From positions 124,001-188,000 of the forward strand of contig NZ_CP078078.1 in NCBI RefSeq assembly GCF_023101205.1: a DNA stretch of 64,000 nt, in the 5' to 3' direction. The notes beneath the pieces were generated by a model. It was not told the origin of the DNA and searched no databases. It was given only the letters and a program-made list of their open reading frames with translations. Origin of the DNA: Microbacterium aurugineum (GTDB lineage Bacteria; Actinomycetota; Actinomycetes; Actinomycetales; Microbacteriaceae). Made by a program: the position numbers and the translations under genes. Below, in pieces: positions 1 to 8,067 of the stretch. How positions within the stretch are numbered: the first letter of the stretch is position 1; each line of letters begins with the position of its first letter.

Positions 1-720
1 ATCCACATGATGGGCCACATGATGCTGTCGATGGCCATCCCGCTGCTGTTGGTCTCGGGCGCACCGATCACGCTCGCCCTGCGCGCGATCCACAAGCGCG
101 ACGACGGTACCCGGGGAGGCCGCGAGTGGATCATGTGGGCCGTGCATTCGCCGTTCGCCCGGGTCGTCACCCATCCGTTCGTCGCCGCGGCCATCTTCAT
201 CCTGTCGCTGTGGGCGTTCTACTTCACCGACCTGGTGCGGTGGGCGATGGTCGAGCACATCGGTCATGAGTGGATGGTGATCCACTTCCTGATCTCGGGC
301 TACCTGTTCGTGATGAGCCTGATCGGTGCCGACCCGGTGCCGTACCGACTTCCCTACCCCGGCCGCCTCATCACCCTGATCGCCGTCATGGCGATGCACG
401 CCTTCTTCGGCATCGCGATCATGATGCAGGAGGGGCTGATGGTCGCGGAGTGGTTCGGATCGATGGGCCGTGACTGGGGGGCCGATCCGTTGCAGGACCA
501 GTACGTCGGCGGCGGCATCGCCTGGTCCATCGGCGAGATCCCGACCTTGATCCTGGCCATCACGGTCGCGATCCAGTGGAGCCGCAGCGACACGAAGCTG
601 CAGCGTCGGCGCGACCGGCATGCGGATCGCACCGGAGACAGGGAACTCGAGGAGTACAACACCAAGTTGGCCGAGCTCGCCGCTCAGGACCAGCGTCGCG
701 AGGAGCGCGAGAGGCGTTGA
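1..720 (+). CDS. CtaG-like cytochrome c oxidase assembly / copper membrane protein, C-terminal part
   Basis: The reading frame is open from the first base, so the true start lies outside the window and only the C-terminal ~239 residues are seen. There are several hydrophobic segments with Met and His at membrane edges (MMGHMMLSMAIP, EHIGHEWMVIHF, MAMHAFFGIAIMMQEG), a pattern typical of the Caa3_CtaG family that helps load copper into cytochrome oxidase. The tail is a charged cytoplasmic helix rich in Glu and Arg. In actinobacteria this domain is often fused to a CopD-like N-terminal half, which cannot be checked here. The family call is by motif and overall look. Confidence 0.8.
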   Translation: MHMMGHMMLSMAIPLLLVSGAPITLALRAIHKRDDGTRGGREWIMWAVHSPFARVVTHPFVAAAIFILSLWAFYFTDLVRWAMVEHIGHEWMVIHFLISGYLFVMSLIGADPVPYRLPYPGRLITLIAVMAMHAFFGIAIMMQEGLMVAEWFGSMGRDWGADPLQDQYVGGGIAWSIGEIPTLILAITVAIQWSRSDTKLQRRRDRHADRTGDRELEEYNTKLAELAAQDQRREERERR

Positions 721-738
721 GGCCCGCGGGTGAATCCG

Positions 739-1809
739 TCAGTCGACGGGAGGTTCGCCCGGTGAGCCGATCTTGATGGACGCGGAACCGTCGGGCAGGA
801 TCGCGATGGTGCCGTTGAGCTGGAACGGCACGTCTTCCGATACGGGGTCGATGGAGCCGTCGAAGAGCGACTGGATCTCGACTTCGACGTGCGCGACGGC
901 ATCGGTCGTGGGAATCTGCCACTGTCCGCCGTCGGGCGTGACCGTGACCTGAGGCTGCGTCGCGATGGACCACTTCGGCGGCGACGAGATGCGGTCCGTG
1001 ACCCGCAGGCCGAAGGGGCAGGCGGTCGGCAGGAGCACGTCCTGCGTGGTGCACGCGGTGAGGAACTCCTCGACCCGCTGCTGCACGACCTCGACGAATT
1101 CGTCTGTCGGCGTGGTCTGCACATCGAGCGGCGTGACGGCGAGCGGGGTGTCCGCGAGCACACCGTGTCCGGAGGCCGTCGCGATCGGGGTGTCCACCGT
1201 CACGGCGTACAGTCCCGGGGTGAACACGAGCAGTGGCAGCGGGTCGATCGCGTCGGCCTCGGCGCCCGCTGCGGACACCTGCCGTCGGTCGACCTCGAAG
1301 CCGTTCATGGCGAACTGGTCCACGCCGCGGACCGTGAGCTCGACGACGGCCAGCGGACTCTCCGCGAAGCGCCAGTTCGGGGTGACTCCCGCCCAGCCGT
1401 CCTGTTCGATCAGGAAGGTGCTGGTGCCGGCATGACCGCTCGCCTCGTAGCTGACCGTGACGGCGGTGCCGCCTTCGGCCTGCTCCTCCGACTCCACCTT
1501 CACATCGGTCAGCGGTGCGAGTGCGGCGCGGCGCAGCATGGCCTCGGACGCGGCCGGGTCGATGCCGGACTCCTCGAGGATCTCGCGGTCGATCGCGACG
1601 CCGGGCACCCGTAGTGCGTCTGCGGCGCGGCCGGAGGAGAGCAGGTCGAGGTAGCGGGTCACGAACGCGGACGGGCCGTAGAACTGCTGGTACAGCGTGG
1701 CACCTCCGGCGCCGATCGCTGCGACGAGCATGAGCCCGACCACCACGAGCATCGCGAGATCGACGCCCAGGCGTGACCGCCGGGGCGCGCTCGACCTGGC
1801 CCGCTCCAT
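739..1809 (-). CDS. hypothetical membrane-anchored protein
   Basis: A 356-residue protein with one N-terminal membrane segment (about residues 15-40, after a basic stretch) and a long extracytoplasmic part without Cys clusters or a motif I recognise. The extracellular part looks like repeated beta-rich modules, so it may be an exported anchored protein of unknown role. The promoter is clear: a -10 TAGACT on the minus strand at 1821-1816 ends exactly 6 nt before the ATG, so the mRNA is probably leaderless. It is divergent from the helicase gene. No function is assigned. Confidence 0.75.
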   Translation of the reverse strand: MERARSSAPRRSRLGVDLAMLVVVGLMLVAAIGAGGATLYQQFYGPSAFVTRYLDLLSSGRAADALRVPGVAIDREILEESGIDPAASEAMLRRAALAPLTDVKVESEEQAEGGTAVTVSYEASGHAGTSTFLIEQDGWAGVTPNWRFAESPLAVVELTVRGVDQFAMNGFEVDRRQVSAAGAEADAIDPLPLLVFTPGLYAVTVDTPIATASGHGVLADTPLAVTPLDVQTTPTDEFVEVVQQRVEEFLTACTTQDVLLPTACPFGLRVTDRISSPPKWSIATQPQVTVTPDGGQWQIPTTDAVAHVEVEIQSLFDGSIDPVSEDVPFQLNGTIAILPDGSASIKIGSPGEPPVD

Positions 1810-1915
1810 GGCGCCAGTCTAGGAGTGCGTCCTGGGGGGACGCCGAGCGTCGGCGGCCGGGCGCGGATGCCGGGACGTAGCATGGGTGGCGCCCCGTTTT
1901 CCGTCCACTGCCCCT

Positions 1916-3310
1916 GTGAGTGCCGTGTCCCTTCCCGCCCTGTCCGAGGAGCAGCAAGAGCTGTTCCGGCTCATCGAGGACACCGGCGAGCACGTCTTCA
2001 TCACCGGTCGCGCCGGCACCGGGAAGTCGACGTTGCTGCAGCACTTCGCCTGGAACACGAAGAAGCAGATCGCCATCTGCGCTCCGACGGGCGTCGCGGC
2101 GCTCAACGTCGAGGGCCAGACGATCCACTCCCTCTTCCGTCTGCCGATCGGTCTGATCGGCGACGCCGACATCGACCAGAACGACGCGACCCGGCGCATC
2201 CTGAACGCCATCGAGACGCTGGTGATCGACGAGATCTCGATGGTCAACGCCGACCTGATGGACGCGATCGATCGCTCCCTGCGCCAGGCCAGGGGGCGTA
2301 GGGGGGAACCCTTCGGCGGTGTCCAGGTCGTCATGTTCGGTGACCCCTACCAGCTCGCTCCCGTCCCGCCCCGCGGCGACGAGGCCCGCTACGTCCAGGA
2401 CCACTACCGCTCGTTCTGGTTCTTCGATGCCAAGGTCTGGGCGGGGGGATCGGGGCTCTCCGACCAGGAGGGGCTGTTCCAGGTCGACACCCGTGCCGAA
2501 CTGCACGTGCGGGAACTGGTGCAGATCCACCGGCAGTCCGACGATGGCTTCAAGTCGATGCTCAACGCCGTGCGCTACGGCCGCGTCACGGCGGAGATCG
2601 CGGGGGTGCTGAACACGCAGGGACGACGCACGCCCCCGGAGCCGGAGCCGGGCGAGGTGCCCATGATCACCCTCGCGACGCGCAACGACATCGTGAACAA
2701 GATCAACAGCCAGCACCTGAATGCGCTGCCCGGCAAGGAGCAGACCGCGCGGGCCGAGGTGAGCGGCGACTTCGGACGCGGTGAAGCCGCCCTGCCCGCC
2801 GAGAGCGAACTGAAGCTGAAGGTCGGGGCGCAGGTGATGTTCCTGCGCAACGACACCGCCATGTCCGGCGAGCCGCCGCGCTGGGTGAACGGCACCATCG
2901 GCACGGTGACGCGCATCCTCGGTAGCGCTGTGCGCGTCGACATCGACGGCGAGGAGGTCGACGTCGAGCCTGCCGTGTGGGAGCGTTTCCGCTACGCCTA
3001 CGACCAGAACACCAAGAAGCTCACCCGCGACGTGGTCGCCGAGTTCACCCAGTTCCCGCTGCGTCTCGCCTGGGCAGTCACGATCCACAAGTCGCAGGGC
3101 AAGACGTATGAGCGGGCGATCATCGACCTCGGATCCGGGGCATTCGCGCCGGGGCAGACGTACGTGGCGTTGAGTCGACTGACGTCCCTGGACGGCCTGT
3201 ACCTGTCACGCGACCTACGGCCACGGGACATCCGGGTCGACGAAGACGTGCGCCGGTTCATGCGCGACGCGTGGCTGGCGGCGTCGACGCCCGAGTTGCC
3301 GAAGACCTGA
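1916..3310 (+). CDS. Pif1/RecD-like ATP-dependent DNA helicase
   Basis: A superfamily 1B helicase. Walker A GRAGTGKST lies at about residues 31-39 and Walker B LVIDEISMV near residue 104. The Pif1-like block after Walker A (CAPTGVAALN followed by GQTIHSLF) and the C-terminal WAVTIHKSQGKTYERAIID and YVALSRLTS motifs are all present. It probably unwinds DNA 5'-3' in replication or repair. The start is uncertain. A GTG at 1886 is in frame, but it lies only 2 nt after a -10-like TAGCAT (1878-1883) and so would precede the likely mRNA start. GTG 1916 (or 1925) is preferred. Confidence 0.88.
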   Translation: MSAVSLPALSEEQQELFRLIEDTGEHVFITGRAGTGKSTLLQHFAWNTKKQIAICAPTGVAALNVEGQTIHSLFRLPIGLIGDADIDQNDATRRILNAIETLVIDEISMVNADLMDAIDRSLRQARGRRGEPFGGVQVVMFGDPYQLAPVPPRGDEARYVQDHYRSFWFFDAKVWAGGSGLSDQEGLFQVDTRAELHVRELVQIHRQSDDGFKSMLNAVRYGRVTAEIAGVLNTQGRRTPPEPEPGEVPMITLATRNDIVNKINSQHLNALPGKEQTARAEVSGDFGRGEAALPAESELKLKVGAQVMFLRNDTAMSGEPPRWVNGTIGTVTRILGSAVRVDIDGEEVDVEPAVWERFRYAYDQNTKKLTRDVVAEFTQFPLRLAWAVTIHKSQGKTYERAIIDLGSGAFAPGQTYVALSRLTSLDGLYLSRDLRPRDIRVDEDVRRFMRDAWLAASTPELPKT

Positions 3311-3321
3311 CGGAAGAGGGA

Positions 3322-3969
3322 TCAGGCGGCGGCGCGGGCCCGGTCGAGGTCCTCGAAGAGCTCGGTGTTGAATCGATAGGCGAGGAGCACCTCGTCGATC
3401 ACACGCTCACGCTCCGCGTCGTCCCACGGGGCGGCGTCGAGCTGCTCGCGGTAGACGTCCTTGAATGCGGACGGGTCGGCGATGTCGTCGAACAGGTAGA
3501 ACCCGATGCCGTTCGTCTCGAAGCCGAACCGACGGGCCATCACCCGGCCGATGAAGATCCCGCCGGAGAGGTCGCCGAGGTAGCGGGTGTAGTGGTGGGC
3601 GATGAAGCCGCCCGCCCACGTGGCACCCACCTGGCGGATGCGCTCGACGTAGCGCACGGTGGTGGGCAGCGGCACGATCTGCTCGCGCCAGTCGCCACCG
3701 AGCAGGAACTCCAGGTCGGCTTCCAGCGCGGGGAGCCGCGTGAGCTTGTCGCTGAGGAAGACCGCCGCCACCGGATCCTGTCGCATGCGCTCCCCGGCTC
3801 CTTCGAGCGCTTCGTAGATGAAGTAGTGCTGCGCGACGAGGGAGATGTAGTCCTCGCGGGAGCCCTCACCCTTCAGGAGGTCGGACATGAAGCCGGCGGT
3901 CTCGCTGCGGGAGTGCGATCCCGACGAGCGCTCGCGCAGGGCGGCGGAGAAGGAGAGGATCTCGGGCAT
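3322..3969 (-). CDS. hmuO: biliverdin-producing heme oxygenase
   Basis: A 215-residue protein matching bacterial heme oxygenases in length and in motifs. These include an N-terminal helix with the proximal-His region (ERSSGSHSRSE), YFIYEALE, and the distal-helix glycine motif YLGDLSGGIFIG. It degrades heme to biliverdin, CO and free iron with electrons from a reductase encoded elsewhere. The promoter carries an iron box, and the neighbouring DUF2470 gene points the same way (heme/iron handling). The -10 TACACT ends 6 nt before the ATG. Confidence 0.93.
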   Translation of the reverse strand: MPEILSFSAALRERSSGSHSRSETAGFMSDLLKGEGSREDYISLVAQHYFIYEALEGAGERMRQDPVAAVFLSDKLTRLPALEADLEFLLGGDWREQIVPLPTTVRYVERIRQVGATWAGGFIAHHYTRYLGDLSGGIFIGRVMARRFGFETNGIGFYLFDDIADPSAFKDVYREQLDAAPWDDAERERVIDEVLLAYRFNTELFEDLDRARAAA

Positions 3970-3975
3970 GTGCCT

Positions 3976-3994
3976 AGTGTAAGGGTTGCCTTAC
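3976..3994 (-). promoter_or_regulatory. DtxR/IdeR-type iron box over the heme oxygenase promoter
   Basis: The perfect inverted repeat GTAAGG-GTTG-CCTTAC spans 3979-3994. Read on the minus strand with one more base pair set it resembles the DtxR/IdeR operator (AGGTAAGGCAACCCTTA), matching about 13 of 19 consensus positions by eye. It overlaps the -10 TACACT (3981-3976), so iron-loaded repressor would block transcription of heme oxygenase when iron is sufficient. Confidence 0.75.
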
Positions 3995-4050
3995 CTCGGG
4001 CGGTAGTGGCGGTGCCGAGTCGGATGTGGGACGGGCCGCGTCCGAGTCGT

Positions 4051-4362
4051 TCAGGCGTGCGGGCGAGGCTCGACCCCGAGGCGCGCGCAGGCCTCGTCGT
4101 AGAGCGCCACGACCTCGCGGCGCACAGCGGGGCGATCCGTGATGGGTCCGCCGGGCCACGGGACGCGCAGTTCGGACGGTTCGCCGTCGACGGTGATCTC
4201 CCAGACGCCGCCGTCGCCGTCGAATCCGGTCATCACGGAGGCGGTGACGTCGGCGGAGTCCTCAGCGAAGGCGCGGGCGATCAAGAGGTTGTCATCGGTG
4301 TGGTCACCGTTCATGTGGCGCAGGACAGCGGCGATCACGTCGGCATCGAAGAAGTGGGGCAC
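4051..4362 (-). CDS. DUF2470 domain protein
   Basis: A small protein of about 103 residues with the DUF2470 signature HMNGDHTDDN near the N-terminus. In other bacteria this domain often sits beside or is fused to heme-utilisation or pyridoxamine-oxidase-like proteins (HugZ type). Its place next to heme oxygenase fits a role in heme metabolism. The GTG at 4362 is chosen because a -10-like TAGGGT (4375-4370) lies 7 nt before it. A TTG at 4386 is in frame but lies upstream of that promoter. Confidence 0.82.
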   Translation of the reverse strand: MPHFFDADVIAAVLRHMNGDHTDDNLLIARAFAEDSADVTASVMTGFDGDGGVWEITVDGEPSELRVPWPGGPITDRPAVRREVVALYDEACARLGVEPRPHA

Positions 4363-4459
4363 GTTTCTCACCCTATGTGCGCGCAAAGGCGCCCGGCGCG
4401 ATGCCGTCTTTCAGGAAGGGCGTTCTAGACTCGGGAGATACATCCTCGGGGGTTCCTTC

Positions 4460-5749
4460 ATGCAGCTTCTCTCGTCGCGCCGTTGGCGTGCCGCTGCGGC
4501 CAGTGCGGCCGCGCTCGCTCTCGTCCTCACCGGATGCTCATCCGAGGATTCCTTCAGCTACACGCCACCGGCTCAGGTCGACGGCGCTCTGCCCGATGAC
4601 ACGGTCGCTTCGATGCAGGCCGCGGTCGACAATGCGCTCGTCGCTTCCGGGGCGACCGGGGCGATCGTCGGGGTCTGGGTGCCCTGGAGCGGCAGCTGGG
4701 TCACCGCCGTCGGCATGCAGGACCGTGACGGCGGTGGAGAGGTCTCCACCGACATGTCCTTCCGCATCGCCGACGTGACGCGTCTGATGGCGTGCGACGT
4801 GCTCTACGCCCTCGCCGATGAGGGAACGCTCGAACTCGATGCGAACGTCGCCGACTACGTCTCCGGGGTCGCTGACATGCGGGAACAGGGTGTCACGCTC
4901 CTCGACCTGTGCAACGGCACCAGCGGCGCCGGTTCGTCCGAGCCGACCACCAAGAGCGCTCTGTTGAACACACCGGACCGCATCTGGGCGCCGCTGGAGC
5001 TCGCGGGCTACGGACTGGCGCGCCCTCGTGTCGACCCGGGCACCACCTTCCGCGATTCGGATGCGGGGTATCTCCTGCTCGGCCTCGCCCTCGAGCGCGC
5101 CACCGGGATGACCGCGTCCGAGCTGATCGCCGAGTACGTCACCGACCCGCTCGAGCTCACGGCCACGTCGCTCCCCGGCCCCGCTCCGGCTGCTCCCGGT
5201 GACGACCCGATGAAGGGGCACTTCCTCCCCGCGGTCGAGGGTGGATTCACCTGCGCCGCCCCCAACGACATCACCACGATCTCGTCGAGCTCGGGATTCA
5301 CCGATTCCGGCGCCGTCTCGACCATCGACGACCTCGGTCGCTACATCCAGGCCGAAGCCCGCGACGCGCTGCGTGGTGCCGACGCTGAGCCGGCGCGCTT
5401 CGGCTCCCCGCTGCCGGCCGCGGAAGACGGTCCTTCCTGGTACCAGGCCACCGGTGGCGCCTACCTCGTGGGGTCGATGGTCGGCCAGCACGGTTGGGTC
5501 CCCGGCTACGCCACCTCGGCATACTCGGATCCCGCGACCGGGTTCACCGTCGCCGTCGTGCTGAACGACTCGACGGCGGGTTCGAGGTTCGCGCAGCAGC
5601 TCTCGTGGGAACTCGCGGCGATCGCCTCGAAGGCGCCGGCTGCGTCCGGGCAGACCGCGCCGGAGTTCGGGCTCCCCTTCACCGCGGAGCAGTACCACCA
5701 GTCCATCACGGACGCTGCCATCACCTGCGTCGAGCCGCCTGCGGAGTGA
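4460..5749 (+). CDS. lipoprotein of the serine beta-lactamase/DD-peptidase fold, probably catalytically dead
   Basis: A 429-residue protein with a lipoprotein signal peptide (LVLTGC, Cys26). The rest follows the class C beta-lactamase/esterase fold, but the active site is altered. The family's FRIGSxTK block reads FRIADVTR (residues 101-108), so the nucleophile Ser is Asp105 and the general base Lys is Arg108. The second motif YSN is also lost (FRDSDAGYLLLG), while the third region (QHGWVPGY) is kept. It probably binds rather than cleaves a cell-wall or peptide ligand. The ATG at 4460 follows GGGGG, and a TAGACT lies upstream near 4424. Confidence 0.82.
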   Translation: MQLLSSRRWRAAAASAAALALVLTGCSSEDSFSYTPPAQVDGALPDDTVASMQAAVDNALVASGATGAIVGVWVPWSGSWVTAVGMQDRDGGGEVSTDMSFRIADVTRLMACDVLYALADEGTLELDANVADYVSGVADMREQGVTLLDLCNGTSGAGSSEPTTKSALLNTPDRIWAPLELAGYGLARPRVDPGTTFRDSDAGYLLLGLALERATGMTASELIAEYVTDPLELTATSLPGPAPAAPGDDPMKGHFLPAVEGGFTCAAPNDITTISSSSGFTDSGAVSTIDDLGRYIQAEARDALRGADAEPARFGSPLPAAEDGPSWYQATGGAYLVGSMVGQHGWVPGYATSAYSDPATGFTVAVVLNDSTAGSRFAQQLSWELAAIASKAPAASGQTAPEFGLPFTAEQYHQSITDAAITCVEPPAE

Positions 5750-5844
5750 CCACCGCCGCACGAGGGTGACACTGGCGGAAACCGTTCGGTCGTTGTCCGT
5801 GCAGCGGCTTGGCGCGGGGGCGGATCCCGGCGAGCATGGGGCGC

Positions 5845-6420
5845 ATGGCCTCTTCCGACACCGTCCTGCTCGTCATCGACGCGCAGGAGTCCTTCCGTGC
5901 TCGCGCCGACGACTGGGCGGAGACCGCCAACCCCGCCGTGCTCGACAACATCGCCCTCCTGGTCGCCGACGCCCGCGGGCGTGGTGAGCGGGTGGTGTGG
6001 ATCACTCATTCCGAGCCCGGCTCCGGCGGCGTGTTCGACCCCGCGCAGGGGTTCGTGCGGGTGATCGACGAGCTCGGTCCCCTCGACTCGGAGGATGCGG
6101 TCACCAAGACCACGATCAACTCCTTCCTCTCGACGGATCTCGACGAGCGGTTGCGGAGCGCCGGCGTGCGACGGGTCGTCATCTGCGGCATCCGGACGGA
6201 GCAATGCTGCGAGACGACCGCTCGTGCGGCCGCTGATCTCGGCTACGAGGTGGACTTCGTGACGGACGCGACGACCACCTCCGCGATCCCGGCCTCGGGG
6301 CCGTTGGCCGCGGTCTCGGGCGAGGACATCATGCGCCGCACCGAGAGCATCCTCGCCGCTCGCGGATTCGCGACGATCATCCGCACGAGCGATCGCACGG
6401 GGATTGCGGCCGCTCGCTGA
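5845..6420 (+). CDS. isochorismatase-family cysteine hydrolase
   Basis: A protein of about 191 residues with the full catalytic set of the family. The Asp is in VIDAQESF, the Lys in AVTKTTINSF, and the Cys in GIRTEQCCETTARAA, on the usual Rossmann-like fold. Members hydrolyse isochorismate, nicotinamide, N-carbamoyl compounds or other amides, and the substrate here cannot be told. The ATG at 5845 begins MASSDTVLLVIDAQ, which fits family N-termini. Upstream in-frame ATGs (5836, 5809) add only a short basic stretch. It stands alone. Confidence 0.85.
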   Translation: MASSDTVLLVIDAQESFRARADDWAETANPAVLDNIALLVADARGRGERVVWITHSEPGSGGVFDPAQGFVRVIDELGPLDSEDAVTKTTINSFLSTDLDERLRSAGVRRVVICGIRTEQCCETTARAAADLGYEVDFVTDATTTSAIPASGPLAAVSGEDIMRRTESILAARGFATIIRTSDRTGIAAAR

Positions 6421-6527
6421 GGAGGACGTGCGTCGGATCGGTCGGGTGCTCCGTGATCACGCCCATCCGGTACGGTAGTGGCCCTACGTGAACCGACTCG
6501 CGCGACGACGATTTCGGAGGGTGTCCA

Positions 6528-6584
6528 TTGCAGCACGATCGCCGCGGACTGCCCGCGCTCGCCGTTCGCTGGTCAGCCCCATGA
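6528..6584 (+). CDS. possible 18-codon leader ORF coupled to the downstream epimerase
   Basis: A TTG at 6528 sits 6 nt after a good Shine-Dalgarno (GGAGGG, 6516-6521). The frame encodes MQHDRRGLPALAVRWSAP and stops at TGA 6582-6584, overlapping the ATG of the next gene (6581) as ATGA. That epimerase has no Shine-Dalgarno of its own, so it may be translated by reinitiation. This is a sequence-based proposal. A TTG start and short length make it tentative. Confidence 0.45.
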   Translation: MQHDRRGLPALAVRWSAP

Positions 6585-7402
6585 CTCCGGTACCTCGTCG
6601 CACGCTCCTCGTCGGATACGGGAAGCTCGGCGCGCGACTCGCCGCACGTCTCCTCGCCGACGACGGCGAGGTCTTCGCCCTGCGGCGGAGCACCGGTTCC
6701 CTGCCGGCGGGCGTGATCGGACTCTCCGCCGATCCGTCTCATCCGCTCGATTCGCCCCTTCCGGTCGTTGACGCGATGGTGATCACGCTGCCGCCCAGCG
6801 GCGTGAGCTCGGGGTACCGCACCGCGTTGACGAATCTGAGGGACGCACTGCCCGTGCTGCCGGCGCGCACCGTGTTCGTGTCGTCGACGGGAGTGTTCGA
6901 GGGAGCTGCGGCAGATCATCCGTTGACCGAACAGGATGTCCCCGCACCGACGAGTGCGCGATCACAGGAGCTGTACGACGGGGAGCAGGCGGCCGTCGCG
7001 CTGTTCTCCGCCGTGATCGTGCGCCCCGCGGGGATCTACGGGCCGGGTCGGGAGTTCCTCCTGCGGAAGGTGCGCGAGGGCGCTGCCGTCGACCACGCCC
7101 GGCGTACGAATCGGATCCATGAGGTCGATCTGGTGCGGACGCTCGACCTGCTGGTGCGGATGGAGGATCCGCCGCCGCTCTTGCACGCGGTGGACGAGCG
7201 GCCCGCACCTCTCGCCGAGGTCGTCGCGTTCATCGCCGGGAAGCTGGGCGTGGACGTGCCGCCGGATGTGGCGTCCGGCGGTCCGAGCGGGGTCGTCTAT
7301 GACGGGACGCTGCTGCGATCCGTGCTGGGCCACCTCGAGTACCCGACCTTCGAAGCGGGATACGCCGAGATGCTCGCCGAGGACTCGACGCCGCGCCCGT
7401 AG
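6581..7402 (+). CDS. NAD(P)-binding epimerase/dehydratase-like protein (YeeZ type)
   Basis: An extended SDR-type protein of about 273 residues. The N-terminal nucleotide-binding motif is LLVGYGKLGARLAARL, followed by the beta-4 block VFVSSTGVFEG and the PAGIYGPGREF region seen in the YeeZ/SDR_a group. The substrate is unknown. The frame stays open back to GTG 6488, but that extension is Arg-rich and unlike protein, so ATG 6581 is preferred. This start overlaps the stop of a short upstream ORF. Confidence 0.75.
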   Translation: MTPVPRRTLLVGYGKLGARLAARLLADDGEVFALRRSTGSLPAGVIGLSADPSHPLDSPLPVVDAMVITLPPSGVSSGYRTALTNLRDALPVLPARTVFVSSTGVFEGAAADHPLTEQDVPAPTSARSQELYDGEQAAVALFSAVIVRPAGIYGPGREFLLRKVREGAAVDHARRTNRIHEVDLVRTLDLLVRMEDPPPLLHAVDERPAPLAEVVAFIAGKLGVDVPPDVASGGPSGVVYDGTLLRSVLGHLEYPTFEAGYAEMLAEDSTPRP

Positions 7403-7411
7403 CCTGGGGGG

Positions 7412-8047
7412 ATGACGAACACACTCGCACGGACGGCTGTCGAGGTCGTCGACTGGCGCCGCCGCGTCTTCGCTCTCTACGCCGCCGTGCGTCTCTCCGA
7501 TTCGCCGGAGGACGCGCATGAGCTGTGGCGGATCGAACGGGATGAGCTCATGCTGCATCATCCGGCGACGCCGCTGCTCGCCGAGGATCGTTCTGCGTTC
7601 GAGGGGTTGCCGATCGCCTCGTACGACCCGGAGTGGCGCTTCGAGCTGCCGGTCCTCCCCGCCGACCCCGGCGGCTTCGACTTCGCGACCGGCACCGACG
7701 GCGTCGTGCCCTTCGAGCGCGTGGGTCGCGTCGAGATCCCGGACGCCGGATCACTCGACGTCTGGCGGCTCACGTCCTACGGCGGCGGGCTGTTCATCCC
7801 GGTGCGCGACGCCCTCGCGGGGCGCCCGGGTGGCACCTACGGCGGTGGCCGCTATCTGGTCGACACGATCAAGGGAGCCGACCTCGGATCCGATGCCGAG
7901 CGCGGGACGATCGTGCTCGACTTCAACTTCGCCTACAACCCGTCCTGCGCCTATGACCCCGCCTGGGCCTGCCCGCTCGCGCAACCCGGCAACGTGATGG
8001 CGGTGCCGATCCCGGTGGGGGAGATGTACGGGGTCGACAGCGCCTGA
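7412..8047 (+). CDS. DUF1684 domain protein
   Basis: A 211-residue protein with the hallmark C-terminal block of DUF1684: GTYGGGRYLVDTIKGAD, then LDFNFAYNPSCAYDPAWACPLA and the Pro-rich end. It is a widespread, mainly cytoplasmic family of unknown biochemical role. The promoter is sharp: -10 TAGCCT (7400-7405), six G residues, then ATG, so the transcript should be leaderless. Its 3' end nearly abuts the convergent LacI gene. Confidence 0.88.
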   Translation: MTNTLARTAVEVVDWRRRVFALYAAVRLSDSPEDAHELWRIERDELMLHHPATPLLAEDRSAFEGLPIASYDPEWRFELPVLPADPGGFDFATGTDGVVPFERVGRVEIPDAGSLDVWRLTSYGGGLFIPVRDALAGRPGGTYGGGRYLVDTIKGADLGSDAERGTIVLDFNFAYNPSCAYDPAWACPLAQPGNVMAVPIPVGEMYGVDSA

Positions 8048-8067
8048 TCTCTCGCTTCGGACGTCGC

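Noticed and set aside
560..3088. 842-codon minus-strand open frame
   Set aside because: It is antisense to the hypothetical membrane gene region and the helicase gene. The translation is Arg/His/Asp-rich low-complexity sequence typical of shadow frames in high-GC DNA, with no domain.
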